Assembly: GCA_947452315.1 (NCBI GenBank)
Contig: CANGCX010000008.1
Location: 1-58,316 of the forward strand
Source of the DNA: Opitutia bacterium
Lineage (GTDB): Bacteria > Verrucomicrobiota > Verrucomicrobiia > Opitutales > Opitutaceae
Direction: 5' to 3'
DNA length: 58,316 nucleotides
Position numbers and translations under genes: made by a program. This document shows positions 26,267 to 35,078 of this stretch, in pieces (positions within the stretch are counted from its first letter, which is position 1; every line of letters begins with the position of its first letter). The notes beneath the pieces were generated by a model. The model made no database searches. It saw nothing but the letters and a program-made list of their open reading frames with translations, and was not told the DNA's origin.

Positions 26267-27667
26267 ATGTTGTCTGTCGCGCCCAAACATCGTCCCGTCT
26301 TAGATTCCGAATTTTTGCCGGCTGCGCTTTGGCAACGCGCCTATCGCGCGCTGGTAGCCAAGGATCCAGGTGCGCGGCTTTTCGCGGTAGTACTCGAGCG
26401 CAATGATGGCTCAGTGTTTCGTCATGAAAGTCGCGTGTTAGCGGCTAATCATCCTGCGGCGGCACTTACGCTGATGTACGCCGAACGACTCCTGAAATTT
26501 TTATTGTGGATGAAGGGCGCCCCCCGCGTGTTGGTCTCCGGAGCGGACGAAATCGCTGCCTCACTCGCGAAAATTTATGCACCGAACGGGGCGCGCGCGT
26601 TTGATTGCGAGTTCATGGGAGTGAAAATATTCGATAGGGTGTTTACTGTCGAAGCAGTGCCTTGGGAAAATTTACCAGAGACCCGCGAGACGAGTTTACC
26701 TATGGGTCGAAATCTCGACGGTTGCCGGATTGGTTTTGATCTTGGCGGTAGCGACCGGAAGGCGTCGGCGCTGATTGATGGGGTAGTCGTTTTTTCAGAG
26801 GAAATCGCATGGGATCCTTATTTCCAAAAAGACCCGACGTATCATATTGAGGGTGTGCATGATTCCTTAAAGCGGGCGGCGGCGCATCTGCCGCGCGTGG
26901 ATGCAATTGGTGGTAGCGCAGCGGGAGTTTACGTGAATAACGAAGTTCGTGCAGCATCCTTGTTTCGCGGTGTGTCACCAGTCGAATTTGATCAACATAT
27001 TCGCCGGATGTTTTTCACATTACAGGAGCGCTGGGGTGGGGTGCCATTTGAAGTCGTGAACGACGGTGAAGTCACCGCGCTGGCGGGCGCGATGTCGATG
27101 AACGATAACGCTGTGCTTGGCGTTTCGATGGGCACGAGTCAGGCAGGTGGTTATGTCACACCGGTGGGTAATATCACGCCTTGGCTCAATGAGCTCGCCT
27201 TTGCGCCGATTGATTATCGCTCGGCCGCGCCCCGCGATGAGTGGTCGGGTGACGTCGGTTGTGGGGTGCAGTATTTTTCGCAACAAGGGGTGGGTCGGCT
27301 TGCGGCAAACGCGGGTTTTGATTTTCCAGTAACCATGCCGTTGCCTGAGCAGTTGATCGCGGTGCAGACCGCGATGAAAGCCGGAGATTCCCGGGCGCGG
27401 GCAATTTATGAGAGTATCGGTGTGTGCTTCGGCTATGCGATCGCCCACTACGCTGATTTTTACGAAGTGAGAAATCTGCTCGTGCTTGGGCGGGTTACCT
27501 CCGGAGAAGGGGGGGAAATTATTTTGGAACGAGCGGGCGCGGTCTTGCGCGCCGAGTTCCCAGATATGGCAGAAGCAATTCAACTGCGTACGCCTGATGA
27601 GAAAAATAAACGACATGGTCAGGCGACGGCGGCAGCGAGTTTGCCGGCGCGGCGGGCCGTGCGATGA
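26267..27667 (+). CDS. ROK-like (ASKHA) protein with extra N-terminal domain
   Basis: A 466-residue protein in two parts. Residues about 155-460 form a ROK/ASKHA sugar-kinase-like module: the phosphate loop GFDLGGSDRKASALIDG, EVVNDGEVTALAG in place of the usual catalytic-Asp helix (Asp in NDGE), LGVSMGTSQAGG as the adenosine loop, and NLLVLGRVTSGEGGE near the end. The first 150 residues have no family I recognise, with a helical stretch LMYAERLLKFLLWMKG. The zinc-binding cysteine cluster of ROK regulators and an HTH are absent, so it is not a classical NagC/Mlc repressor. It follows ppgK and overlaps the next gene by ATGA. Perhaps a kinase-like enzyme or sensor; the substrate is unknown. Confidence 0.75.
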   Translation: MLSVAPKHRPVLDSEFLPAALWQRAYRALVAKDPGARLFAVVLERNDGSVFRHESRVLAANHPAAALTLMYAERLLKFLLWMKGAPRVLVSGADEIAASLAKIYAPNGARAFDCEFMGVKIFDRVFTVEAVPWENLPETRETSLPMGRNLDGCRIGFDLGGSDRKASALIDGVVVFSEEIAWDPYFQKDPTYHIEGVHDSLKRAAAHLPRVDAIGGSAAGVYVNNEVRAASLFRGVSPVEFDQHIRRMFFTLQERWGGVPFEVVNDGEVTALAGAMSMNDNAVLGVSMGTSQAGGYVTPVGNITPWLNELAFAPIDYRSAAPRDEWSGDVGCGVQYFSQQGVGRLAANAGFDFPVTMPLPEQLIAVQTAMKAGDSRARAIYESIGVCFGYAIAHYADFYEVRNLLVLGRVTSGEGGEIILERAGAVLRAEFPDMAEAIQLRTPDEKNKRHGQATAAASLPARRAVR

Positions 27668-28689
27668 ATCCCTCTGGTGCAGCCGCGGAAGTACTGATCG
27701 TTGGTCAAGGGGTCGCTGGTACGTTGCTCGCTTGGGAGTGCGAGCGGGCCGGCATTCCGTTTATGTTGGCGGCAGGTGCCGAGGGCGCCCCGGCAATGGT
27801 TTCGCGGGTGGCCGCAGGGATAATTAATCCTGTGACAGGACGTCGGCTCGTAAAAAGTTGGCGCATTGATACGGCCTTACCGGTGGCGAGAGCAGCGTAC
27901 ACGGCGCTTGAGGCGGCTTGGGGCGTGAAGGTCTGGCGTGAAATGCGGGTGCGGCGAATTTTTCAGGACGAGCGAGAGCGACGTATAGGTGCTGAGAAGA
28001 CTGCGCGAGGCGAGTTGGCGCCTTATGTGGTGGCGGCCGAGTCAGACGGACTTTGGATAGAAGCTGCAGCGCGCGTGGATCTACCAGTGTTGTTAGCAGC
28101 TGCGCAGGAGCATTGGACGCGGACGGGGCGTTGGCGAAGCGACACGGTGAATATTTTGACTGAAGCAAAGCATTACGATTTGGTTGTAGATTGCCGCGGG
28201 TTGGCCGGAGCGCTGGATCCGGTGTGGTCTACGGTGCCTTGGGAGTTTTCTAAGGGTGAGACCTTGGAGTTGGCGGTGGCGAATTTACCTGCGGACGTGA
28301 TTCGCAATTCGGGTCATTGGCTTTTGCCGGTAGCGCAGGGAGCTGCTTGGTGCGGCGCGACGCATACACCGGGAGTAGTGGAGGCGACACCGACTAAGGA
28401 TGCGCGTACGACGCTCGAGGGCAGCGCGGCGCAGTTGCTTGAAGGTCAACGCTACGTGGTTACAGGGCACACAGCGGGTGTACGGGTGAATTTGCCTGAT
28501 CGACATCCAGTCGCTGGCCGTCATCCGACTGTGGCATGCTTGGGCTTACTTAATGGTCTTGGAGCCAAGGGGGCTTTACTTGCGCCGATTTTGGCGAGGC
28601 AGTGGATCAATCATCTGACGGAAGGCGTGCCTTTTGATCCCGCGGTTGATGTTGCTCGTTTTGTGACTACGCATCGCGAATCGGCTTAA
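27664..28689 (+). CDS. FAD-dependent oxidoreductase (DAO family)
   Basis: A 341-residue flavoenzyme. The dinucleotide-binding Gly-x-Gly-x-x-Gly loop is VLIVGQGVAGTLLAWECERAG (split here as GQGVAG at about 14-19), followed by AAGIINPVTGRR, which resembles the glycine-oxidase/D-amino-acid dehydrogenase branch, and VDCRGLAGALDPVW. The C-terminal half has TAGVRVNLPDRHPVAGRH and GLLNGLGAKGALLAP, where the family closes around the flavin. It is likely to oxidise an amino acid or amine, but no substrate residue can be assigned. It is coupled to the ROK-like gene by the four-base overlap at 27664-27667. Ends before a 276-base regulatory gap. Confidence 0.85.
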   Translation: MNPSGAAAEVLIVGQGVAGTLLAWECERAGIPFMLAAGAEGAPAMVSRVAAGIINPVTGRRLVKSWRIDTALPVARAAYTALEAAWGVKVWREMRVRRIFQDERERRIGAEKTARGELAPYVVAAESDGLWIEAAARVDLPVLLAAAQEHWTRTGRWRSDTVNILTEAKHYDLVVDCRGLAGALDPVWSTVPWEFSKGETLELAVANLPADVIRNSGHWLLPVAQGAAWCGATHTPGVVEATPTKDARTTLEGSAAQLLEGQRYVVTGHTAGVRVNLPDRHPVAGRHPTVACLGLLNGLGAKGALLAPILARQWINHLTEGVPFDPAVDVARFVTTHRESA

Positions 28690-28756
28690 GTTTTTTTGCA
28701 CCTAATTGGAGTTTCTGTGGGCTGGCTCGTCGTTAATTGGAACTTTCGTGCAACCT

Positions 28757-28784
28757 TTGATAATCGTTGGTGTTGTGCTAGTAT
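28757..28784 (+). promoter_or_regulatory. Candidate sigma-70-type promoter for the MacAB-like operon
   Basis: TTGATA at 28757-28762 and TAGTAT at 28779-28784 are separated by 16 bases, a near-consensus pair. They lie in a 276-base gene-free stretch upstream of the membrane-fusion protein, giving a leader of about 175 bases. The leader holds no clear riboswitch. The match is by eye only; other pairs in this AT-richer stretch are possible. Confidence 0.35.
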
Positions 28785-28965
28785 GCTGCGAGTTATCCTT
28801 ACTGCCGACTTCAATTTCTTGATCCATAATAGGGGTCACCGCAGTTGATTTTTGGGTTAGGTTACGCCGATCTGACGCCATATTCTTTAATATCGGGCTA
28901 CGTGCAGCTTGCCTAGTGGTTGTCGATTTTTTTTATTTCTTAACCTTACACACTTAACTGATACC

Positions 28966-30330
28966 ATGAATGTTTCCGCTTCCGCGCCTGCCGCTGTCAA
29001 AAAATCCAAGACGAAGTACATCGTCATCGGCGCCCTTTTGCTAATTATTGGCCTTGGTGCCGCGGCTTATTTCAAAAACAAAAAGGCCGATATAGGCCAA
29101 GTGGTAACCGTTGAAAAAGCTGTGGTTAAGACCATCACCCAGCTCGTCACCGCCACTGGTAAGATTCAGCCGGAAACGGAGGTCAAAATTTCTCCTGAAG
29201 TCGCAGGTGAAATCATCGCCATCCCCGTAATTGAAGGGCAGACTATTAAGAAGGGCGCGCTTCTGGTTAAGATTAAACCCGACACTTATCAGGCTCAACT
29301 CGAGCAACAAGAGGCCGCGCTCGCCTCTGCCAAAGCCACTGCCGTACTTGGCAAAGCCCAACTCGTTAAGGCCATCCAAGATTTCGCCCAATCAGAGGAG
29401 TTGCATAAGAAAAACCTCATCTCCGAGGCAGATTATACTGCTTCCAAAACTCTTCTGGAGGTCGCCCAAGCCAACGTTGAAAACTATCAGGCACAAATAC
29501 GCCGTACTGATGCCTCACTTAGCCAATCCCGCGACCAGCTTAACAAAACGACCATTTACGCGCCGATGGACGGCTCCATTAGTTCCCTTACGAGCGAAGT
29601 TGGTGAACGCGTCGTCGCCCAGAGCAGTTTCACCGGCACGGAGATTATGCGCTTGGCCGATCTGACTAATATGGAGGTTCGGGTGAAGGTTAACGAAAAC
29701 GATATCGTTAACGTGAAGATTGGGGACAAAACCGTGATCTCCATCGACGCATTCCCAGGCCGTAAATTTGCTGGCTCCGTTTACGAAATCTCCAGCTCGG
29801 CTCAAGGCTCCGGTGGCTCCGGCGCTGGTTCCAATCAGGCGCTTAACACCGATGAGGTTACCAATTTCCTCGTGAAAATCCGCATCGCTGATCGTGACGT
29901 CAAACTTCGTCCCGGCATGAGCGCGACCGTCGATATTGAAACACAGACTGTTGAAAACGTCATCTCTGTCCCAGTGCAAAGCGTCACAGTTCGCGCCGCC
30001 GGAGGTAAAACCTCTGAAGATCTCCAAAAAGAAAAAGCCAAGGAAACCCGTGAGAAATCCGGCAACGATCTTGACGTCGCCAACGAGCGTGAAGAAGCGC
30101 GGCGCAATAAAGTAAAACTCGATCGCGTGGTTTTTGTGAAAAAGGGCGACATCGTCGAACTCCGCAAAGTTGAGACTGGCATCGCGGACAACACCTCCAT
30201 TGAAATCAAGAGTGGCGTGAAAGATGGCGAAGAAATTGTTTCAGGCAGTTACGCCGCCATCAGCCGCAAACTCAAAGACGGCGCCAAGGTCCAGCTCGAG
30301 AAACCCAAGAGCGAAGAGGATAAAAAATAA
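28966..30330 (+). CDS. Periplasmic adaptor (membrane fusion protein), MacA-like
   Basis: A 454-residue adaptor anchored by an N-terminal helix (YIVIGALLLIIGLGAAAYF at about 17-35). Then come a half-lipoyl/barrel start (TQLVTATGKIQPETEVKISP), a helical hairpin (about 105-200, alternating EQQEAALASAKATAVLG and AQANVENYQAQIRRTDASL), the returning lipoyl half (TTIYAPMDGSISSLTSEVGE), and beta-barrel and membrane-proximal domains (VVKIRI/DRDVKLRPGMSAT region and VENVISVPVQSVTVR). A highly charged stretch (residues about 345-390, rich in Lys/Glu) is inserted in the last domain. The protein links an inner-membrane ABC pump to an outer-membrane channel. ATG at 28966 was chosen; a TTG at 28909 is less likely. 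First gene of the operon. Confidence 0.9.
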   Translation: MNVSASAPAAVKKSKTKYIVIGALLLIIGLGAAAYFKNKKADIGQVVTVEKAVVKTITQLVTATGKIQPETEVKISPEVAGEIIAIPVIEGQTIKKGALLVKIKPDTYQAQLEQQEAALASAKATAVLGKAQLVKAIQDFAQSEELHKKNLISEADYTASKTLLEVAQANVENYQAQIRRTDASLSQSRDQLNKTTIYAPMDGSISSLTSEVGERVVAQSSFTGTEIMRLADLTNMEVRVKVNENDIVNVKIGDKTVISIDAFPGRKFAGSVYEISSSAQGSGGSGAGSNQALNTDEVTNFLVKIRIADRDVKLRPGMSATVDIETQTVENVISVPVQSVTVRAAGGKTSEDLQKEKAKETREKSGNDLDVANEREEARRNKVKLDRVVFVKKGDIVELRKVETGIADNTSIEIKSGVKDGEEIVSGSYAAISRKLKDGAKVQLEKPKSEEDKK

Positions 30331-30372
30331 ATTGAGCGCGGTCCTCGCCTTTTCTGCCTCCGAATCCCCGCC

Positions 30373-31107
30373 ATGATTCCTTCACAAGCCCCCGCCGCTA
30401 GCCGCCTCACGCGTCCGGCTGGCCCTCTCGTCATCGACATCGCCGGCGTCACTAAGCTCTACGAAATGGGTGAAGAGACCATTCATGCGTTGCGCGGCGT
30501 TTCGGTGCAGATCCATCGTAACGAATACCTCGCGATCATGGGCCCTTCCGGCTCTGGTAAGTCCACCCTCATGAACATGCTGGGTTGCCTCGATACGCCC
30601 ACCGCTGGCCGCTACGAATTCAACGGTAAGAACGTCGCATCCATGATCGATGATGAACTGGCCGATATTCGTAACCGTGAGATCGGCTTTGTATTTCAAA
30701 CGTTCAATCTCCTCCCGCGTTCTACCGCTCTAGCTAACGTTGAGTTGCCTCTCATTTATGCGGGCTACTCGCCCGCTGAACGCCGAGCTCGCGCGATACG
30801 CGCCTTGGAGAACGTTGGTCTCGGTTCGCGCCTCCACCATAAACCTAATGAGCTCTCCGGCGGCCAACGCCAGCGTGTTGCCATCGCCCGCGCACTCGTA
30901 AATTCGCCCTCGATCATTCTCGCTGATGAGCCAACGGGTAATCTTGATTCTAAGACTGGCGTCGAAATCATGGCTCTCTTCGAGCAACTCTACGAGCAGG
31001 GCAATACGTTGATTGTCGTCACGCACGAGGAAGATATTGCTCGCCACGCCCGCCGCATTGTTCGGCTGCGCGATGGTTTGATCGAGAGCGACGGCTCGGT
31101 CTATTGA
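30373..31107 (+). CDS. ABC transporter ATP-binding protein, MacB-type
   Basis: A 244-residue ATPase: Walker [11 protein letters not shown]-loop [10 protein letters not shown], signature [15 protein letters not shown], Walker [13 protein letters not shown] and switch His VVTHEED. The insertion [18 protein letters not shown] is typical of the MacB/LolD subfamily. In E. coli MacB the ATPase and permease are one chain; here the ATPase is separate and followed by two permease genes. It lies 42 bases after the adaptor gene and 21 bases before the first permease. It powers export from the periplasmic side rather than moving cargo through the membrane itself, by analogy with MacB. Confidence 0.93.
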   Translation: MIPSQAPAASRLTRPAGPLVIDIAGVTKLYEMGEETIHALRGVSVQIHRNEYLAIMGPSGSGKSTLMNMLGCLDTPTAGRYEFNGKNVASMIDDELADIRNREIGFVFQTFNLLPRSTALANVELPLIYAGYSPAERRARAIRALENVGLGSRLHHKPNELSGGQRQRVAIARALVNSPSIILADEPTGNLDSKTGVEIMALFEQLYEQGNTLIVVTHEEDIARHARRIVRLRDGLIESDGSVY

Positions 31108-31128
31108 GCCGCTTCTGACCCCGCTGAC

Positions 31129-32379
31129 ATGACGCGTCTCCTTTACGAGCTTACCGAGTCCTTTCGCATCGCCTTTGCTCAAATCCGAGCGAACAAGTTG
31201 CGTTCGGTTCTAACTGCGCTCGGAGTCATTATTGGCATCGTCGCTGTCACGCTCATGGGCACCGCCATCCGCGGAATCGATACCGGTTTTACTAAAAGCC
31301 TCGCGATGCTCGGTGATGATGTTCTCTACGTCCAGAAATGGCCTTGGGGTGGCGTCGAAGATTGGTGGAACTACGCCAATCGTCCGCCCATTCGTCCTGA
31401 AGATGCCGACAAGCTCAACCGCATCATAGAGCAGACCCCCAACTCGCTGCTCGAAGTTGCGGTGCCTGTTTCCACGCGTGGTAATTCCGTGAAGGCTGGG
31501 GAAAATAAAGTCAGCGGAGTCTTTACCATCGGCACGACCGCCGACTATGGTCGACTCATCAGTGCCGATTTTTCCGAAGGCCGTCTTTTTAACGACTCCG
31601 AGGCTGCGGGCGGTCGACCGATCTGCGTGTTAGGCTTCGATGTCGCCGAAGCGCTATTTCAAAATCGTTCCTCCATCGATCAGACCGTCATGATTGGCGG
31701 GCATCCGTTTACGGTGATTGGCGTCGTTGCCAGACAAGGCTCTTTTCTCGGTCTCTTTTCTTTTGATAATCAGGCTATTTTACCGCTCGAGGCGTTTAGG
31801 AAATATTTCAGCGTACGACGTGGCGCAGAAATTCGCGTTAAGATCACCGACAAAACTCGCGTGGCCGACGCTCGTGAAGAGCTCACGGGTGCGATGCGCC
31901 GAGTGCGCGCTCAACTCCCCGGCGAGCGAGATAATTTTAACATCAACGAACAAGGTGCATTCAAAGCTCAACTTGATCCGATTAAGCAAGGCATCGCTCT
32001 TGCTGGATTATTTATCACGGGGCTTTCGCTTTTCGTCGGGGCTATCGGCATCATGAACATCACCTTTGTCTCCGTGAAAGAGCGCACGAAGGAGATAGGC
32101 ACTCGTAAAGCCCTCGGTGCACGCCGCCGCACTATCTTGCTACAATTTCTAATTGAGGCTGTTTCGATTTGTTTGATCGGAGGCTTCGTCGGCCTTGGGC
32201 TTACTTACGGGCTCGTGTTGGCGGTTGGTGCGGCGTTTCCGGCTATCCCCGTCGAATTCTCGGTGAGTCTCGTTTTTATCAGCATGGCAGTTTCCATTTT
32301 GACGGGCATCATATCTGGCTTTGCGCCAGCCTGGGGCGCCTCCCGTCTCGATCCGGTGGTGGCGCTGCGTTACGAATAG
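31129..32379 (+). CDS. MacB-like ABC permease 1 (FtsX family)
   Basis: A 416-residue permease with the MacB_PCD/FtsX arrangement: first membrane helix after RANKLRSVLTALGVIIGIVA, a periplasmic domain of about 220 residues, and three C-terminal helices starting GLFITGLSLFVGAIGIMNI. The coupling-helix stretch SVKERTKEIGTRKALGARRR is the ATPase contact. The chain ends RLDPVVALRYE, as these permeases do. It presumably forms a dimer with itself or with the next gene product. The gap to permease 2 is seven bases, so co-translation is likely. Confidence 0.92.
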   Translation: MTRLLYELTESFRIAFAQIRANKLRSVLTALGVIIGIVAVTLMGTAIRGIDTGFTKSLAMLGDDVLYVQKWPWGGVEDWWNYANRPPIRPEDADKLNRIIEQTPNSLLEVAVPVSTRGNSVKAGENKVSGVFTIGTTADYGRLISADFSEGRLFNDSEAAGGRPICVLGFDVAEALFQNRSSIDQTVMIGGHPFTVIGVVARQGSFLGLFSFDNQAILPLEAFRKYFSVRRGAEIRVKITDKTRVADAREELTGAMRRVRAQLPGERDNFNINEQGAFKAQLDPIKQGIALAGLFITGLSLFVGAIGIMNITFVSVKERTKEIGTRKALGARRRTILLQFLIEAVSICLIGGFVGLGLTYGLVLAVGAAFPAIPVEFSVSLVFISMAVSILTGIISGFAPAWGASRLDPVVALRYE

Positions 32380-32386
32380 GACGCGC

Positions 32387-33628
32387 ATGAAATTTACCGA
32401 AATTCTCCGCATGGCGCTCGGCTCTCTGGGCGTTAACAAGCTTCGTTCGGCGCTCACGATGCTCGGTATTACGATTGGCGTTTTTTCTGTGATCGGCGTG
32501 ATGACCGCGGTATCCGCGCTGCGGCAGTCCGTCGAGTCCGGTCTCAGTTTCTTGGGCTCCAATATTATACAAGTTGGAAAAAACCCCATGGGTATTTCCA
32601 GTGACGGAGCAAATCGTCGTCGCTTCGAAAATCGTCGGGATATCACCCTGACCAACGCGCTCCGCTTTGCCCAACTCATCGAAGGCTACACCGATGTCGT
32701 CTGCCTCAAGGCCTTTAATAATGAAGGCGTTGTTCAGGCTACTTACGAAAATCGCAAGACGAGCCCTGGGCTCATGTTTGGTGGTAGCAACGAACACTTT
32801 CTCACCGCCAATCAATATAGCATCGGCATCGGTCGCAATCTGACTCCGGCCGATGTCGAACTGGCCCGCCCTGTGATCATTATCGGCCAGACGATTGTTG
32901 CCCGGCTTTTTCCTAACGAGACGCCCTTGGGTAAACTAGTTAAAGTCTCAGGTAAAACGTACACCGTGATCGGCACGTTTGCTGAGCGTGGTTCTTCCTT
33001 TGGTAATTCTCAGGATGGTATTTTGATAATTCCAATTACGCGCTTCGTGATCGATTTTGGCCGCGCTCGTCGGAGTATCAATATCGCGATCCAAGCGCCT
33101 TCACAGGATCGCTATAACGAGACGCTGGATAAAATCGTGACTGCGATGCGCATTGTGCGCGGCCTGCGTCCTGAACAGGAAAATGATTTTGAAATTTACT
33201 CCAACGATTCGCTCATCGCCGCCTTCGCCAAAGTAGCCGACGCGATCAGCGCTGGCGCCTTTGTGATCAGCGCGATCGCACTCCTCGCTGCGGGAGTCGG
33301 TATCATGAACATCATGCTTGTTAGTGTGACCGAGCGCACGAAGGAGATCGGGATCCGTAAATCTATCGGTGCACGAAAAATTAGCATCCTCACGCAATTT
33401 TTAATCGAATCAGTCGCAATCTCGGTCGCGGGTGGCTTGGTCGGTATCTTGCTAGGGGTAGGAGCGGGTAATGGGCTTGCTTTGCTGCTTAGCGCTTCGG
33501 TGGTTTTCCCCTGGGGCTGGGCGCTCGCGGGTTTATTAGTGTGCTGTGGAATTGGCGTAGGCTTCGGTTTTTACCCCGCGTGGAAAGCTGCAGCGCTCGA
33601 TCCAATCGAGGCGCTGCGCTATGAGTGA
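32387..33628 (+). CDS. MacB-like ABC permease 2 (FtsX family)
   Basis: A 413-residue permease, paralogous to its neighbour: same layout (RSALTMLGITIGVFSVIGVM helix, periplasmic domain, ISAIALLAAGVGIMNIMLVS helices, SVTERTKEIGIRKSIGARKI coupling region, ending AALDPIEALRYE), but diverged through the periplasmic part. Two unequal permeases behind one ATPase suggest a heterodimeric pump rather than a duplication in progress. ATG at 32387 begins KFTEILRMALGSLGVNKLR, the expected N-terminus; an in-frame start at 32321 would overlap permease 1. A short hairpin (GCGGC...GCCGC, 33630-33647) follows the stop, without a T-run. Confidence 0.9.
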   Translation: MKFTEILRMALGSLGVNKLRSALTMLGITIGVFSVIGVMTAVSALRQSVESGLSFLGSNIIQVGKNPMGISSDGANRRRFENRRDITLTNALRFAQLIEGYTDVVCLKAFNNEGVVQATYENRKTSPGLMFGGSNEHFLTANQYSIGIGRNLTPADVELARPVIIIGQTIVARLFPNETPLGKLVKVSGKTYTVIGTFAERGSSFGNSQDGILIIPITRFVIDFGRARRSINIAIQAPSQDRYNETLDKIVTAMRIVRGLRPEQENDFEIYSNDSLIAAFAKVADAISAGAFVISAIALLAAGVGIMNIMLVSVTERTKEIGIRKSIGARKISILTQFLIESVAISVAGGLVGILLGVGAGNGLALLLSASVVFPWGWALAGLLVCCGIGVGFGFYPAWKAAALDPIEALRYE

Positions 33629-33674
33629 TGCGGCTGGCTTCTGCCGCTTCGGACACGCCTGACGGGTGCGTGTC

Positions 33675-34904
33675 TTAGCCGCGGCGGATTTCCGAGCCCG
33701 GAAACCGAACTTGAATACGGTACACTTTTTTCAACCGGCATTTGATTTGACCGGTCTTGAGGTCGAAGTGTTCGGGAATTTCGATACGGTGCAGATCCAC
33801 TGCCGCGTGGTAGCCGCGTTCGGAAAAAATATCGATCAACATCGCCAGCGCGACCGGGTCTTCGAGGCATGGATCCTCGGCGTTGACCAACGCGACGCCT
33901 GAGATCGCGTGACGTAGTACGATCGGCATCATCTTTTTTTCGATGAAGGCCGCCACTCGGCCGAAGAGTTCGGCGTGTTCCAATTCGTAGCCATCCAAGC
34001 GGCGTACGAGTTCTTGGCGGGCATGAATGATGATCTCGCTCGCAACTGGAATCGCGCGCAACCGGTCCACCGTGCGTGGGTCGAGTTCGAGCGTGCTCTG
34101 GTATTCGAGTTCGTGCTGGATGTTGCGCTCTACCTCAGTGACCGAGCCCTGCGCATTGACGAAATGGTAGTGGAAAATCTCTTTCAGTTCTTGGAGCGCG
34201 TCCCACGTCTGCTCTTTAAACACGCGATAACGTCGTTGGGCCAGCGCCTGGTCGAAATCGGTGGCGCGCTCTTCAAGTAATTCACCCACTCCGGTGCGGC
34301 GGACTTCTTCGTTGTGCGCTTTGACTTCGCGACCGCGGAAAAGTTGGCGTTCCACCGAGGTCTTCTCGTCCACAAACAACACCATGATATGAATCGTGGG
34401 TTGGCGAAAATGGATGCTTAGCTGCGACGAGTAGAAATCGCGGCGCAACATGTGCATCTTATCCACGAGCAATTTTAAGCACTCGACCTGGACCTTGGTG
34501 CGCGGAAATCCATCGAGAATGACGCCGTCGCGAAATTCCTCGCGTAATAAACGGCGCAGGAGCAACCCGATTACCTCGCGGTCCCCGACCATGTTGCCAC
34601 CATCCTTAAGCCGTTTGGCTTCAGGCGTGTCGAGCAAGGCGCTGATGACGACTGGCTCACAGGTCAGGCCGCGGGCTTGGGCGATGAAGCGGGTGTTGGT
34701 GCCTTTGCCGGCACCCGGGGCGCCTCCGAGGAGGATGAATTCCTTTGGGAAGCGCAGATTTTCGCGACCGAACTCTGCCTGAAGATCGGACCAAACGGCG
34801 CTGAAAATCAGCTGAGCGTCTTTGATCTCGAGATCAGCCACGCGCGGCGGAGGAACGATGGGGCCGGATTCAGACCGGGAAGAGGAATTGCTGGGAAGCG
34901 CCAT
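33675..34904 (-). CDS. Adenylate kinase-like nucleoside monophosphate kinase with long C-terminal extension
   Basis: A 409-residue protein. Residues about 55-225 are an adenylate-kinase-like P-loop kinase: Walker A GGAPGAGKGT (about 60-69), the NMP-binding stretch GDREVIGLLLRRLLREEF and the LDGFPRTKVQ motif. Normal adenylate kinases are about 180-220 residues; here 55 residues precede and about 185 follow the core. The C-terminal part is mostly helical with many acidic residues (TVDRLRAIPVASEIIIHARQ, LFGRVAAFIEKKMMP) and ends in a basic KCRLKKVYRIQVRF stretch; I do not know it. Whether it makes ADP from AMP is not certain. Start ATG at 34904. Divergent from the sigma factor gene. Confidence 0.8.
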   Translation of the reverse strand: MALPSNSSSRSESGPIVPPPRVADLEIKDAQLIFSAVWSDLQAEFGRENLRFPKEFILLGGAPGAGKGTNTRFIAQARGLTCEPVVISALLDTPEAKRLKDGGNMVGDREVIGLLLRRLLREEFRDGVILDGFPRTKVQVECLKLLVDKMHMLRRDFYSSQLSIHFRQPTIHIMVLFVDEKTSVERQLFRGREVKAHNEEVRRTGVGELLEERATDFDQALAQRRYRVFKEQTWDALQELKEIFHYHFVNAQGSVTEVERNIQHELEYQSTLELDPRTVDRLRAIPVASEIIIHARQELVRRLDGYELEHAELFGRVAAFIEKKMMPIVLRHAISGVALVNAEDPCLEDPVALAMLIDIFSERGYHAAVDLHRIEIPEHFDLKTGQIKCRLKKVYRIQVRFPGSEIRRG

Positions 34905-35078
34905 GGCGGGTTTTGAGGGATTATGCGTAGAGACTTTATCGACGGCATTCGACTAAAGAAAAAAATCTTTAGCCGACGCCGATGGGAACCTAGCAGACCT
35001 ATTTTGGTCGCATGTGTTACTTTGCGCGCTGACTGCCAGTTTGAGCGCCTGTTAAATCCTTGTATTTTAGTTACCGCG

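Noticed and set aside
34953-34972. AT-rich hairpin (CTAAAGA/TCTTTAG with six-A loop) upstream of the ECF gene
   Set aside because: It lies before the likely promoter and has a weak AT stem; nothing ties it to control or termination.
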